Assembly: GCA_022559845.1 (NCBI GenBank)
Contig: CM040124.1
Span: 65,743,491 to 65,807,490 of the forward strand
From: Amorphophallus konjac
Lineage: Eukaryota; Streptophyta; Magnoliopsida; Alismatales; Araceae
Reading direction: 5' to 3'
Length of the DNA stretch: 64,000 nucleotides
Shown here: positions 23,270 through 33,669 of the stretch, piece after piece
Layout of the letters: each line of letters begins with the position of its first letter
Numbering within the stretch: position 1 is the first letter of the stretch
Position numbers and translations under genes: made by a program
Notes under the pieces: model-generated
The model's input: only the letters and a program-made list of their open reading frames with translations
What the model was told of the DNA's origin: nothing
The model's database searches: none

Positions 23270-24138
23270 TGAAGAGGCGTGATCTCGTGCTGAAGCCTGA
23301 GCCGTACGATCCCTGACTTGAACAGGTCACTACCACCAAAGGTGAGGATTCTGCAAGGTAGGAAAAGGATTAGAGGAGACCAGGGTTATGACCCCAGGGA
23401 AAACCCTCTGGTGCCTAAGTCAGCAAACTGATAGAGCGTGGGCGGAAGTGACGTAGGAGAAAAAAGGAGACGGGCACGAGATTGTTCTCCACTAATACGT
23501 GTGGCTTTGAGTGCTCAGACTCACTTACCTTTCTGGAGGGTTTCCTTGAGATTATATAGCCACTTGCTCCCCATACTGAAGTCAAGGAAGTCTGAGGGAC
23601 TACGGGGCGTTACGTCCTTGTTGATGGCTCTTCATTGTTTGAGGACTCTTGCCCTCCCTGTCCTTTTGAGATTCCTACTCTGGGCAGCAACGTAACATCC
23701 GCCTAGATAAGTGCCCGGTTGACCGTCCGAGCATGGGGCGTCCATTTAGGGGGCGATCGGACTTTTCCTGAGCAACGAAGGTGTCCTCGGTCGGTTATGC
23801 TCGGGTGCCATTTGGGCTCTTCCCGAGCGACTATTAATCGGACTTATGGGCCTGGTGAGCGCCTATGAAGTATTGGTCCGAGCGATTTGAACTTCAAAAT
23901 AAGTGGGCCCATTAGTGGGGTTGTCACTTGGGGAGTTCAGCCTTGTTGGGTCGGATTGGACCTGGTTGGGCCGCTCTGGGCCACATATTTTTTGGGCCGT
24001 TGATTTACCCCTCTCCACTTTCCCCCTACTCACAAGCCAAAGGCCGGGCTAAGAGAGCAGAGTATAATCGGGTTGTATTTGTGGCTCAGTCGGGGTTGGC
24101 CGTTGTGAGCTGTCCCAATTTTAAAGTTTAGGGGCCAT
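23270..24138 (-). repeat. Tat 3' LTR, left fragment
   Basis: Starts TGAAGAGGCGTGATCTCG, matching TGAAAAGGCGTGATCTTA at 48631. It runs colinearly with the 5' LTR until GGGGCCAT, where the copia element is inserted. A minus-strand TATA box (TATATAAT, plus 23551-23558) lies about 280 bp in. Confidence 0.82.
23551..23558 (-). promoter_or_regulatory. Tat LTR TATA box (minus strand)
   Basis: Plus ATTATATA reads TATATAAT on the minus strand. The matching site in the other LTR is TATATA at about 48912-48918. The position divides U3 (right) from R/U5 (left), as expected for a minus element. Confidence 0.5.
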
Positions 24139-24185
24139 TGTTGAGTTATGGTTTTGATGATTGTTGTAATTGTTAAGTTATGGTT

Positions 24186-24262
24186 TTGATGATAACTAAA
24201 CTTAATGTCTGATTACGTGATGATAACTAAACTTAATGTGTGATTACGTGATGATAACTAAA
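24186..24262 (+). repeat. Short tandem repeat at LTR start
   Basis: Three copies of a ~27-bp unit containing GATGATAACTAAACTTA. The 3' LTR (37325-37375) and the solo LTR (31446-31495) each have two, so the extra unit arose after insertion or was gained in this copy. Confidence 0.6.
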
Positions 24263-24881
24263 CTTATGGTTGATTACACATGTTCTTGATGATTGTGTTT
24301 ATTCATCTTGTTGTTTATGCTGGTAGCATATGTTGGTTCTATAAGAGGCAAGAGGTTTCATAACCTCTTTAATGTCAACAAGCATTGTATTAACCCTGAC
24401 TATCTTGTATGTAGGATCAAAACTCATGGCAGTAACCTGGTGAACCAAACGTGTGGATAAGCACCCCCTGCTCCTCTACAATTCATTACAGGTGGTATAT
24501 GTCATTTACTGTCAAGCACCATTGGTAAGATTCTTACCTTGTCATAGTCATCAATCTCACCATGGGTATTCCATATACCTCTCATTTCTAAACTTCATTC
24601 ATGATATTTGAGGTTCACAATGATAACTTGGTTTGATAACTTACAAGCTCACTCTTCAAATGCATTAGTTTCTCATTCCAATCATGGTAACTTGCTCAAA
24701 TGGTCTTGATGTTTCTAATGCATAAACCAAGTGAAATCCCACCCCCAAATGTATGAAATAAACATCTACTGAAAGTCATTGTTATTTGGATGTATTTCAT
24801 TGGGCTAACACTTCAACTTTGCAGGACTAGGTCATTCCGGTCAACCAGAATCGCCAAACGCGAAAAGTCTCATACTGCAGA

Positions 24882-25016
24882 ACTGGCGGTCGACCGCCCC
24901 AGGTCGACCTGCAGTAGCGGTCGACCGCCCAAGGTCGACCGGAAATTTCAGGGATCAAAATTCTACAGGGTTTGTCAGTAGCGGTCGACCGCCAGCTTCC
25001 ACAGGTCGACCGCCAG
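24882..25016 (+). promoter_or_regulatory. Cluster of GGTCGACC palindromes in U3
   Basis: Six GTCGAC-centred palindromes (GCGGTCGACCGCC, AGGTCGACC and similar) lie 140-275 bp upstream of the TATA box. The same kind of cluster occurs in the solo LTR at 32110-32290, in the 3' LTR at 37990-38100 (with some mutated) and in the minus-strand LTR F at 55595-55855. The fixed place in U3 of different LTRs suggests a dimeric factor site (inference). Confidence 0.5.
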
Positions 25017-25154
25017 CCCCGAGCCAATAAAAGTTGACTTTGTTTTCCACTTGGAGAAGAGCCTCTTCCATTGTAATTATTTAATCCCAAAGACACCCAA
25101 TCACCCACAAAATGTGGATCTGGTCTGGGGGGTGTCTATGGACCATTCCAAGTC

Positions 25155-25188
25155 TATAAAATACACACAAGAGGGTTAGAAACCCTAA
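25155..25188 (+). promoter_or_regulatory. TATA box with downstream telo-box
   Basis: TATAAAAT at 25155-25162 and AAACCCTAA at 25180-25188. The pair recurs at 38231-38264 (3' LTR), 32428-32460 (solo LTR) and, on the minus strand, 55462-55429 (LTR F). Telo-boxes near the start site are a known feature of many plant promoters of growth-related genes. Confidence 0.6.
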
Positions 25189-25624
25189 CTATCCAAGAGA
25201 TCAAAGGGGAGATCAAGGGAGAGAGCTATCAAAGGAACAAGAAGGCTGCTGCAACCCTCCGTGAACAGTACTCCATCTAGCAACTTCTTCATTCATCTGA
25301 AGGTATTCAAACTCCATCTGAAGCCAGCAACCAAAGAGGAAGAGGAGAAGCAAGAAAACATCAAGGAGATGAAGAAAGCTGTCCAAGGAAGAAGAAGCTG
25401 TACTGTAGCCGTGAACAGTACCTCGTGGAAGATCTCTTCATCCCTACACAAGCCTTTCAAGCTCCATTCAAAGCCATTCAAGTGAATTAGGAAGCATCGT
25501 TCCAAGGTCTACATCATACACTTAGTGCAAGCCCAATCAAGACTCTTTTAAATTGTGCTTCATTATTTTTGTGGTTTGGGCTTTATATTTGTATTCTTTA
25601 TAATCTGGAAACATTCGTGTGTGT

Positions 25625-25932
25625 GTGGATCAAGTTAGATCCGTGGTCGTGTGTGGTCGTGGTGTTCTATTCGTGTGTGCATAGGTCTTCTTAGATCTAC
25701 GTGTGTGTGTGGATTTATCCAGATCTTGTGTTTGTGTGTATGGAGTGCTGCACTTGTGGCAGCAGGTGTTTCTTTTGTTGATCAGCTTGTTGGATCGTGT
25801 TGGAGACTTCATCTCCGTGTGTGTGTGTGTGTGTGTGTGTATTGGGGCGCGTCCCCGTGTGTGTGGGCAGGCGTCATCCTGCGTGTGTGTTTGGAGCGTT
25901 GTCTCCGTTTGGGGATTTATCCCCGAGTGAAG
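25625..25932 (+). repeat. Hairpin-rich R/U5 leader with GT-repeat linkers
   Basis: Consecutive short inverted repeats: GGATC/GATCC, TGCTGC/GCAGCA, GGAGA/TCTCC, GGGG/CCCC, GCAGG/CCTGC, GGAG/CTCC, GGGGA/TCCCC. They are joined by (GT)n runs, the longest about 12 repeats at 25817-25841. The same string occurs at 33075-33393 and 38700-38999. Some stems keep pairing through changes and others are broken. Confidence 0.6.
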
Positions 25933-25996
25933 CCTCACCGGGTTTGGTAAGGGGTGGACGTAGGATTACCGTCGTTACATCCGAACCACCTTAAAA
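25933..25996 (+). promoter_or_regulatory. Conserved LTR hairpin motif, copy 1 (family A 5' LTR)
   Basis: Hairpin CTCACC/GGTAAG (one mismatch here), then GGTGG-ACGTA-GGAT...ATCC-GAA-CCACC. GGTGG pairs with CCACC and encloses a smaller stem GGAT/ATCC. The same layout is found in five other LTR copies in this window with different stem bases. Confidence 0.65.
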
Positions 25997-26206
25997 ATCG
26001 TTATGCATTGTATGCTGTTTGTGTGGTTTGATTATTTTCGTTGTATGGTCGTGTGGGAACGGAAAGATTGAGAGAATTGGTTAATTAGTTTTCAATTGCT
26101 AATTATTGTTTATCACATATTTTGTAAAAAGCAAAAAGTTATCTTTAAAATTTGTTATCACCCAATTCGCCCCCCTCTTGGGTGTCATTGACCGCGGGAC
26201 TTCAAG

Positions 26207-26219
26207 TGGTATCAGAGCC
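26207..26219 (+). other. Primer binding site (initiator Met tRNA)
   Basis: TGGTATCAGAGCC two bases after the LTR end TTCA. Confidence 0.9.
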
Positions 26220-26266
26220 AAGGCTCTGATTTTTATAGATTTAACGATCTAGAGTGATCCAGATCA

Positions 26267-27937
26267 ATGACTACCATTATGTACACTTTGAATTATCCAC
26301 CGGTGTTTGATGGTTGCAACTTTGATTTGTGGTTAGAAAGAATGTGCAGTCTTGTCAACTCATATGACCCTAAGCTATGGAAGCTTGTTTCATATGGTCC
26401 TTATGAGTTGCCTAAGGATAAAAATGTCTGGACTGAAAATCAAAAGTTTAAACATGATCAAAATTGTTTGGTGTTAAAGTTGCTAACTGTTATAGTTGAT
26501 TCTAATTATTTCCCCCCTTGTCTCCCATTGCAGATCAGCGAAGGACATCTTGGATGGATTAACCAAAATCCGAGAAGAGCATGAAGACCAATGTCTTGTA
26601 GCGGGCACGAGTGATCAAGGAAGTGATCAGCCAAGTGGATCAAGCTCAAAGGTAAATTCTGATTCTGATAATGAAGATGAATTTAGCTATGGAGATCTGT
26701 TGAATGCATATGATGAGCTTGCTGAAAGATACAAGAAGTTAAAATCAGAAAAATAAAAATTGAAAAAGGATGTTGAACAAAATAAATGTAATTCCTCATG
26801 TACAAAATGCTTGCATCTAGAGGAATTGATTGAGTCTTCTGTTTTCGATCTTTAATTCCATAAAGATCAAATCTCTTCCTTGAGAAATGAAAATAAAGAG
26901 CTGAGAGAGAGAATAAGTTCAATGGACAATGGTCAGACTGAATTTGTTCATGATAAGAAACTTGAAAAAGAAAATGAGAAACTGAAGGAATTGAATAGGA
27001 CCATTTTTGAAAGATTGCTTGTTTTTGAAAAAGAAAAATCTGTGAATATTGATGAATCTGAAAAAGTGCATGCTTTGTTGCAAGAAATTGAAAGTCATAA
27101 AACCATCAATGTTACTTTACATGAACAAGTTAATTCGTGTGAAAATAAGATTATTTCCTATGAATTGTACATTTCATCACTTAAAAAAGAAATCTCTGAC
27201 TTGAATGCTTCATTGTCTAGATTTGTGGATGGTCAAGGAAATTTGGACAAATTATTGGGGATGAAAGTGAACCTTCAAAGAGAAGGACTGGGGTTTAATC
27301 CTGTGAACAAGAAAAAATTTGAAAGCAAGTTATACACTTCATTTGTTCATAGCACATGTACACCCAGCACCTCTAAATCTAACTCCCAGCAACCCATTGT
27401 GTCAAGAACTCAAGCCAATCTGAAAAACAGTGTGAATGTTCAAAATGTGCATGCTAAAAAAATTCATGCGAAATCCCATGCACCAACAAAAGAAACATGT
27501 CTTGTCTTTACTGTGAAAAACTTGGACACCTGATGCATGATTATTTCACTATGAAGAATGATGACTTGAGAGCATGTAAAAACCAAGTTGTTTTGAAAAA
27601 TGCAAAGAGAGCTTTCACCACAAAATCTTCCATGCATTGCAATCAATGTGGTAAAATGGGTCATACAACTTCATATTGCTGGTTATTGTTGAAGAGAAAG
27701 AACTCCTACTCAACACATCTTGCTCACACACACAGATCAGCAGAACCCATGAGAAGAAAGAATATGTTGCCACGTGCCTTCTACCATCACTTTGGCAAAT
27801 CTGGGAATGTTAAGCATGATTATTTTCTAAAGAAAAATGATGATTTGAATGTTATCAAAAATTGGAAATCACATGCCCATGTTCCTGCTAACCCACAAGG
27901 ACCCAAGATGGTTTGGGTACCTAAGAATGCCAAATGA
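26267..27937 (+). pseudogene. Copia (SIRE-like) gag, broken
   Basis: Starts at an ATG 48 bp after the primer site. The N-terminus has PPVFDGCNFDLWLERM and LWKLVSYGPYELP, as in copia gag. A frame change follows near 26530, then an acidic stretch, then a stop, and a long coiled coil from 26880 (RNENKELRERIS, KLEKENEKLKELN). Zinc knuckles come after: CLYCEKLGHLMHDY (27503-27544, last Cys changed to Tyr), CNQCGKMGHTTSYC (27638-27679), and a decayed third, YHHFGKSGNVKHDY. The C-terminus ends GPKMVWVPK, typical of SIRE/Maximus gag. The coiled coil and multiple knuckles resemble the minus-strand gag at 51919-54092. Frameshifts make it non-functional as read. Confidence 0.78.
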
Positions 27938-28394
27938 GAAATCTATTTTTCAGGTGTGCCATGTGAATGTAAAATATGAAATCTATCTTCATCAAGAAGG
28001 TAAGGCACACGAGTCAAGTGGCATAAGTCAGGTTCCAAAAAAAATCAAAAATTGAATTTTGAAGATCAGGTGATATCCCTCCTACTTTCTGTAGTTATTA
28101 TGTCATGTTTTTAACTTACTTTATGTCATATAGTTATGTAATCTTGCATATATTTGTACATGCATTTCATTCATAGTTGTTTGCATATTTGTGCGCATAT
28201 CAATTGTCATATAGCATCTTCGTGTAAAGAAGAGCTTGAAGATTCATCAAAGCATGATTTCACCACATACACTAAGTATGCATATACCTTCACGTGATGT
28301 CTTGCAAATATTGAACATTGTGTATTCATGCCATAATGCATTGCAATCCTCCTGCCTTCGTCATCCATGATTACATAGTATATCAAATGGTGAC

Positions 28395-28480
28395 ATGTGG
28401 AAGGGCAAGTTAAGCCTTTCTAAAAAATATCACTACGCGTGAAGTGATCTTCGGATCTAAGTTCTCCGCCCGGTACTATG
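28395..28480 (+). promoter_or_regulatory. Conserved three-hairpin element, copy 1
   Basis: AAGG/CCTT, then TCAC-TACGC-GTGA (28432-28444 region), then GATC-TTCG-GATC (28446-28457), followed by AAGTTCTCCGCC. The layout repeats at 29360-29436 and on the minus strand at 51576-51665 with matching changes in the stems. Confidence 0.55.
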
Positions 28481-28891
28481 AGTCAATTAGTTACAGGCTG
28501 CACATGGCATTAAGACGTTAATGAACATCTTGCATTCATGCACACACTAAGGGGGAGAAATCACATTCGTCATATGAACTTAATGTTTAGGTTCACACAT
28601 GAGTCATACATTACATCTCGAGCTATCTAGGGGATGTTGGTTGTTTAAATAATTTGTCATCCTATTGCTAATGAATTTAAATCAAAATTGACAAATCAAG
28701 TCTTTTGTTCTTTGGATGCAGATTACACTCCCCAAGTCCAAGTGATGCTGGCCATCCATAGTCAGGCTTGAATCAACTAAAGATATACCTTGCAAGGATG
28801 AAAAATGATGAGAACATTCTCAATTGCCACCAGGAGATGGGATATCAGAACTTGAATAACCTCCAAGATCGACTCAAGCACAAGTTGGTGA

Positions 28892-28999
28892 AAGTCCTTG
28901 TACGTGCTAAAGCAAGTACCCAAGACATGGTATGAAAAGCCCACATTTTTTATTCAGAATAGGTTAAATAGGTGGAAGGCTTGGATAAAAATGTATTCT
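28892..28999 (+). pseudogene. Copia reverse transcriptase relic
   Basis: Reads LYVLKQVPKTWYEKPTFF, a mutated form of the conserved copia RT stretch that normally reads LYGLKQ.PR.WYE. About 36 codons, with no flanking RT motifs. It shows the element descends from an autonomous copia through large internal deletions. Confidence 0.7.
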
Positions 29000-29359
29000 C
29001 AAGGCCAAGGTAATAAAACAAAAATCCGAAATACTAACCTTCGTGAGGTTAGTGATTTTAGTGCTTGAAGGCCTACGGTATTATCTTCTGAACTAAGGTA
29101 ATTCACCCTCTTGCTATGGAAATGGAAATTTATGCATTAATAGCTATGGGACTTTGTGATGTTATTCTGATGACATGTATTATTTCTACATACCTGAAAT
29201 GATTGCTTCTCCATTCTGCTGTGATTAACTTGCTTATTGGTTGAATGAAACTGAAAATCTTGAACTTTGTGTTGACCCAATAACATCCTTCAATTTGATT
29301 GCTTGAGCACATTTAAGCCTAATTGAGTATCTGGTATATCAAATACTGAGTAGTGAAAA

Positions 29360-29436
29360 GGTGGATTATCTTCACCTGGAAACTCTCACTATGCGTGAGT
29401 TGATCTTTGGACCAAAGTTCTCCACCTTGTACCAGA
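29360..29436 (+). promoter_or_regulatory. Conserved three-hairpin element, copy 2
   Basis: AGGTG/CACCT, CTCAC-TATGC-GTGAG, and GATC-TTTG-GACC (29402-29413, one A-C mismatch extended by TTG/CAA). It shares the intervening TGGAAAC and the trailing AAGTTCTCC with the other copies. Confidence 0.55.
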
Positions 29437-30399
29437 ATTGGTAGAAATCGATTGTTTGGCCTTGAAAGAATTTTATGATGCTATTATTTGCTCCTTGTTA
29501 GCTTGTCCCATGTCATAAGAGAAACATTGCACTTTCATTGAATTTTTCTGAGATTCATGTTTTTGTCAAAAGGGGTCTTGCTAGCTAAACAAGTTGAAAT
29601 GAATGCTATTTCATTCTCTATTGACTGAGTGATCTTCAATTGAAACTTGCAACATGCTCAAGATGAATTACTTTAAAATTTCTAAAATTGATCCTTGTTG
29701 AAGTGAAGAGTTCTGTAATGGAAATGTCAACTCCTGAATGACCTGTGATTGATTTCAAAGCCTTTGAAAATTTATTCTTAACAATCTCTGAGAATAAATG
29801 GTCTCTATTGCATGTCAAATGATTTCTGCACCATTGTATATAAATCACTTGTAATGAATAATGTTCCATGCTCATCTTTCAAATCTGAACTCCTCTCTTG
29901 TATAAAGTGTCATTTTACATCTTGCATTCCATTCTCATATAGCTATAGGATGCATGCATCAAAACCCAATGCATTAGGTGCATTTAATTCACTCAAATGA
30001 AAAACCAAAAACTCACATTTTGCACCCATGTTAAATGTTGCATTGCAATAGAACTCATGCCTTAGCTGCATTCAGTTCATTCAATTGGTATCCATTTGAT
30101 TGGTATCAGTTGCATACTTGTATTACATGTTGCATACATTCCCTCTGTGTGTTTGCTTGATATTATATGCTATTCATCCTCATCCCTTGGTATTTCTATG
30201 GCCTTATGTCTTCTTGATAAATAATACTGCATTTTGTTGTGCCCCTATGATTTTGATGATAGCAAACACTATGAGTTATCTGAACATCTGTGACATGATT
30301 TTGAACTCTATGATTTTGATGATAGCATATCATGAACATCTGTGTCTGAATGATTGTCTGCTATGGGCATATGAACTGTACAGGATAGTTCACGCATAC

Positions 30400-31395
30400 A
30401 GCAAGTCCATACATTCTCTGCTGTAATCTTCATGCATATGCCAAGTCTACACAGTGCATTAACATAGTCTATACATCGTCAGGTTGCTTGCATTGAAGTC
30501 TATACATTGGTGGCAAGTCCATACAGTGCATGCATCAGTCGAAGTCTGTACAGCCCAAGTCTGTACATCCATCTGTCTACACAGTCTATACATATATTAG
30601 CCATAGTCACTGCATTTGGGCATCGTTCGTTCAGCAAGTCTGTACATTGCCCTAGGTTGCATTATCAAGTCTGTACAGAGTTGACAGCATGCCTGAACCT
30701 TGTTAGATGAAGTCTACACACTCGTCATCATGCATATTCAAAGTCTATACATGCATCTATGGATAGTTCGTCAAAGTCTGTACAGAGTTCTGCATAGTGT
30801 ACTGCTAAGTCTGTACAGAGTCTTTTGCATCGTTCATCAAGTCTGTACACTGCATTGCACGAGCTGAAGTCTATACATTGTCTAGCACACACAAGCTCTA
30901 AGTCTATACAGCATCATCGTCTCACTTAGCGTCTCTGTGCATACCTTAAAGTCCATACATTGCCTGGCTCATTAACTCAAAGTCTGTACAGCCTTGTGTC
31001 TCATGTTGCGTCTCACTTAGCGTCTCATGCTAAGTCTGTACATCGTCCAATTGTTCACGATGTCTTGGCTAGATCTATACACTGCACTGTCTTACTTAGC
31101 GTCTCACGCTAAGTCTATACAACGTCTGCCAGCAAGTACATCATTCTGCGTCTTATGCTGTGTCTCAGTCAAGTCTGTACATCGTGCATCATTTGATGTA
31201 AAGTCTGTAAATCGTCAGTATAGTCTATACACTTGCGTCTCATGCATATGTAAAGTATGTACATCGGCAAGTCCATACATTGCCTTGCTTCATGCAGCGG
31301 AACTGAGCAAGTCTATACATTCCTCATCTTTACCTACGCTTAGTGTTTTTAGACTTCCACCAAGTCTGCACATTCCTTACAGCAAGTCTATACAG
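30400..31395 (+). repeat. AGTCTRTACA motif array, left block
   Basis: About 31 copies of a motif with consensus AAGTCT(G/A)TACA(T/G), irregularly spaced (about 10-60 bp), all in the same orientation. Variants include AGTCCATACA and AGTCTACACA. The block lies in U3 of the family D LTR, and the spacer DNA shows no shared sequence apart from some GCATC/TCATGC words. Confidence 0.8.
31015..31114 (+). repeat. Pair of 9-bp hairpins inside the array
   Basis: ACTTAGCGT-CTC-ATGCTAAGT at 31015-31035 and ACTTAGCGT-CTC-ACGCTAAGT at 31094-31114. The first has one G-T pair in place of G-C. Each runs directly into a CTRTACA motif, so the motif sits at the foot of a stem. A decayed third copy is near 30924. 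Confidence 0.6.
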
Positions 31396-33664
31396 TGTTG
31401 AGTTATGGTTTTCATGACTGTTGTGTTTGTTAAGTTATGGTTTTGATGATAACTAAACTTAATGTGTGCTTTAATGATGATAACTAAACCTTTGGTTGAT
31501 TACACATGTTCTTGATGATTGTGTTCATTCATCTTATTGTTTATGTTGGTTTTGCAAGAGGCAAGAGGTTTCATAACCTCTTTAATATGAACAAACATGG
31601 TATTAACCCTGATTATTTTCCTTGCAGGATCAAACTCATGGCAGTCACCTAGTGAACTAAATCTCTACTCCTCTACAATCCAAAACAGGTGGTATATGTC
31701 ATTTTCTGTCAAGGACCATTGGGGAGACTCTTACCTTGTCTTAGCATCGATCTCACATTGTGTATCTCATGTTTAGCAATAATCTCACCATGTGTATTTC
31801 TTATACATCTCATTCATGCACATTGAACATGAAACCCTTCTGGCCAGCGTGCGCCCTCGCCCGCGGATCGACCTGCGCGGTCAGGTCGCGGGGATCGACC
31901 TGCCCGGTCAGGTCGCAGGGGTCAAGGGGGCAGCGCCCCTTGCGGGGGTTTCCGGGGGCGGATCCCCCGGAACAAAATTTAGAAATGCTCAAAGCATATT
32001 CTAAGTTGTATTCAATCCCAAAATGCATGGATTTGATATGGACTTGAAGCTCTTGACTTTTGGACATGTTTCATTGGTCTAACACTTCATTTTTGCAGGT
32101 ATAGGTCTTTCCGGTCGACCTACACGCCTTGGCCGGTCGACCTGAATTGCCAGAGCCTAAAAATTCCAGATTCTACAGGTAGCGGTCGACCGCCCCTAGG
32201 CTTCCGGTCGACCGGTTTTGCCAGAGCCTAAAAGTTCAAGGATTTACAGGTTCCGGTCGACCGCCCCATGCCCTCCGGTCGACCGCCAACCCCGATGCCC
32301 ACTTTTGTTGACTTTTGTGTCAAGCTCGAGAAGAGGGGTTTCACCCCATTTCTTTAATCCTTTTGCCCCCAATTACATCAGGATTCATGGATCTGGTCTA
32401 GGGGTTATCCAAGGGCCTTTCAAGAGATATAAAACCAACCTAAAGGGTCATAAACCCTAAGTACCTAATGTGAGATCTAATAGAGGTTATCAAGGGGGAA
32501 AGTGAGCTGTTGCAAGAGCAAGAAGAGCTGCATGAACAGTACTCCATCCAACAATTTCTTCATTGATCTGAAGCCATTCAAGCTCAATCTGAAGCCAACA
32601 AAGCTCCAATCAAGAAGATAGGCAAGCAAGCAAGCAAAGGAATCAAGAGAGCTCAAAGGGAGATCAAAGGGGAAGGCTATCAAAGGAAGAAGAAGGCTGC
32701 TACAACCCTCCGTGAACAGTACTTCGTCCAACAACCTCTTCATCCATCTGAAGGTATTCAAGCTCCATCTAAAGCCAGCAATCTCAAAAGAAGATATGAA
32801 GCAAGCAAGGATCAAGGAGATCAAGGAAGCTATCCAAGGAAGAAGGAACGGTTACTGTAGCCGTGAATAGTGATTCGTGAATCAACTCTTCATCCAGGAG
32901 CTGAAGATTCAAGGTCCATCTGAAGCCATCAACTTCCAATGAACTGAAGAAGCAAGCATCATTTAAAGATCAATCAGCATACATTCAGGGGGAGCCAAAT
33001 CAGGAGTTTTTCTCAACTGTGCCTTATTGTGTTTTAAGTTTCATATTTGTGTTTCTTATAAACTACAAACGCGTGTGTGTATGGATCGTTGTTGGATCCG
33101 TGGTCGTTTGTGTGTGTGTCATATTTGATTCATGTGTGTGTGTGGATCTTCCTAGATCGGCGTCTCTTGGTGTGGGGGTCTTTTTAGATCCGTTCTGTCT
33201 CGTGTGTGTGGTTTGCTGCACTTGTGGCAGCGGGTGTTTGTGTTGGTGATCCAGTTGTCGGATCGTGTTGGGGATTTCATCTCCGTGTGTGTGTGTTGTG
33301 TGTTGGGGTGCGTCCCCGTATGTGTGGGCAGGCGTCGTACTGCGTTTGTGGTTGGAGCGTCGTCTCCGTTTGGGGATTTATCCCCGAGTGAAGCCTCACC
33401 GGGTTTGGTGAGGGTTGGACGTAGGATTGCCGTCGTTGCATCCGAACCACCTTAAAAACCGTTATGCATTGTATGTGTTTGTGTGGTTTGATTGTTTTTG
33501 TTGTTTGGTCTTGTGGGATCGGTGAGTTTGAGAGAATTGGTTAATCAGTTTTCTACTGCTAATTATCGTTTATCACATATTTTGTAAAAAGCTAAAAGTT
33601 TTCCTTAAAATTGGTAAACACCCAATTCACCCCCCTCTTGGGTGTCATTGATCGCGGGACTTCA
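31396..33664 (+). mobile_element. Solo LTR of copia family A nested in the family D LTR
   Basis: TGTTGAGTTATGG...GGGACTTCA with perfect TACAG duplications (31391-31395 and 33665-33669). Same family as the LTRs of the surrounding 15 kb element, but with different U3 spacing and its own GGTCGACC palindromes, TATA box (32428), telo-box, hairpin string and conserved motif (33394-33456). Confidence 0.92.
33394..33456 (+). promoter_or_regulatory. Conserved LTR hairpin motif, copy 2 (nested solo LTR)
   Basis: CTCACC/GGTGAG hairpin intact. The outer stem reads GTTGG against CCACC (one mismatch). The inner stem is GGAT/ATCC. Confidence 0.6.
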
Positions 33665-33669
33665 TACAG

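Larger units (their letters stand above)
24139..26204 (+). repeat. Family A copia 5' LTR
   Basis: TGTTGAGTTATGG...GGGACTTCA. Regions in order: short tandem repeats of a GATGATAACTAAACTTA unit (24186-24262, one unit more than in the 3' LTR); U3 with GGTCGACC palindromes; TATA box and telo-box; an R/U5 made of short hairpins joined by GT runs; and a conserved hairpin motif near the end. Small Cys/Val-rich ORFs over the GT runs are repeat artefacts. Confidence 0.88.
27938..30229 (+). other. Copia internal noncoding region after gag
   Basis: No ORF of note where protease, integrase and RT should be. It contains two copies of a conserved hairpin group (28395-28480 and 29360-29436), a polypurine-like AAGGGGGAGAAA (28549-28560) and an RT relic (28892-28999). 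Most of pol has been deleted. Confidence 0.65.

Noticed and set aside
25171..25190. Telomeric repeat insertion
   Set aside because: Only single AAACCCTAA/TTAGGG words at a fixed place after TATA; this fits a telo-box, not telomere DNA.
25651..25994. Overlapping Cys/Val-rich ORFs on both strands in the family A LTR leader
   Set aside because: They arise from GT repeats and hairpin arms; open frames on both strands at once point to composition, not coding.
29340..29436. Hammerhead ribozyme near copy 2 of the three-hairpin element
   Set aside because: GAAAC is present, but the required CTGANGA core is not found at the right place in any of the three copies.
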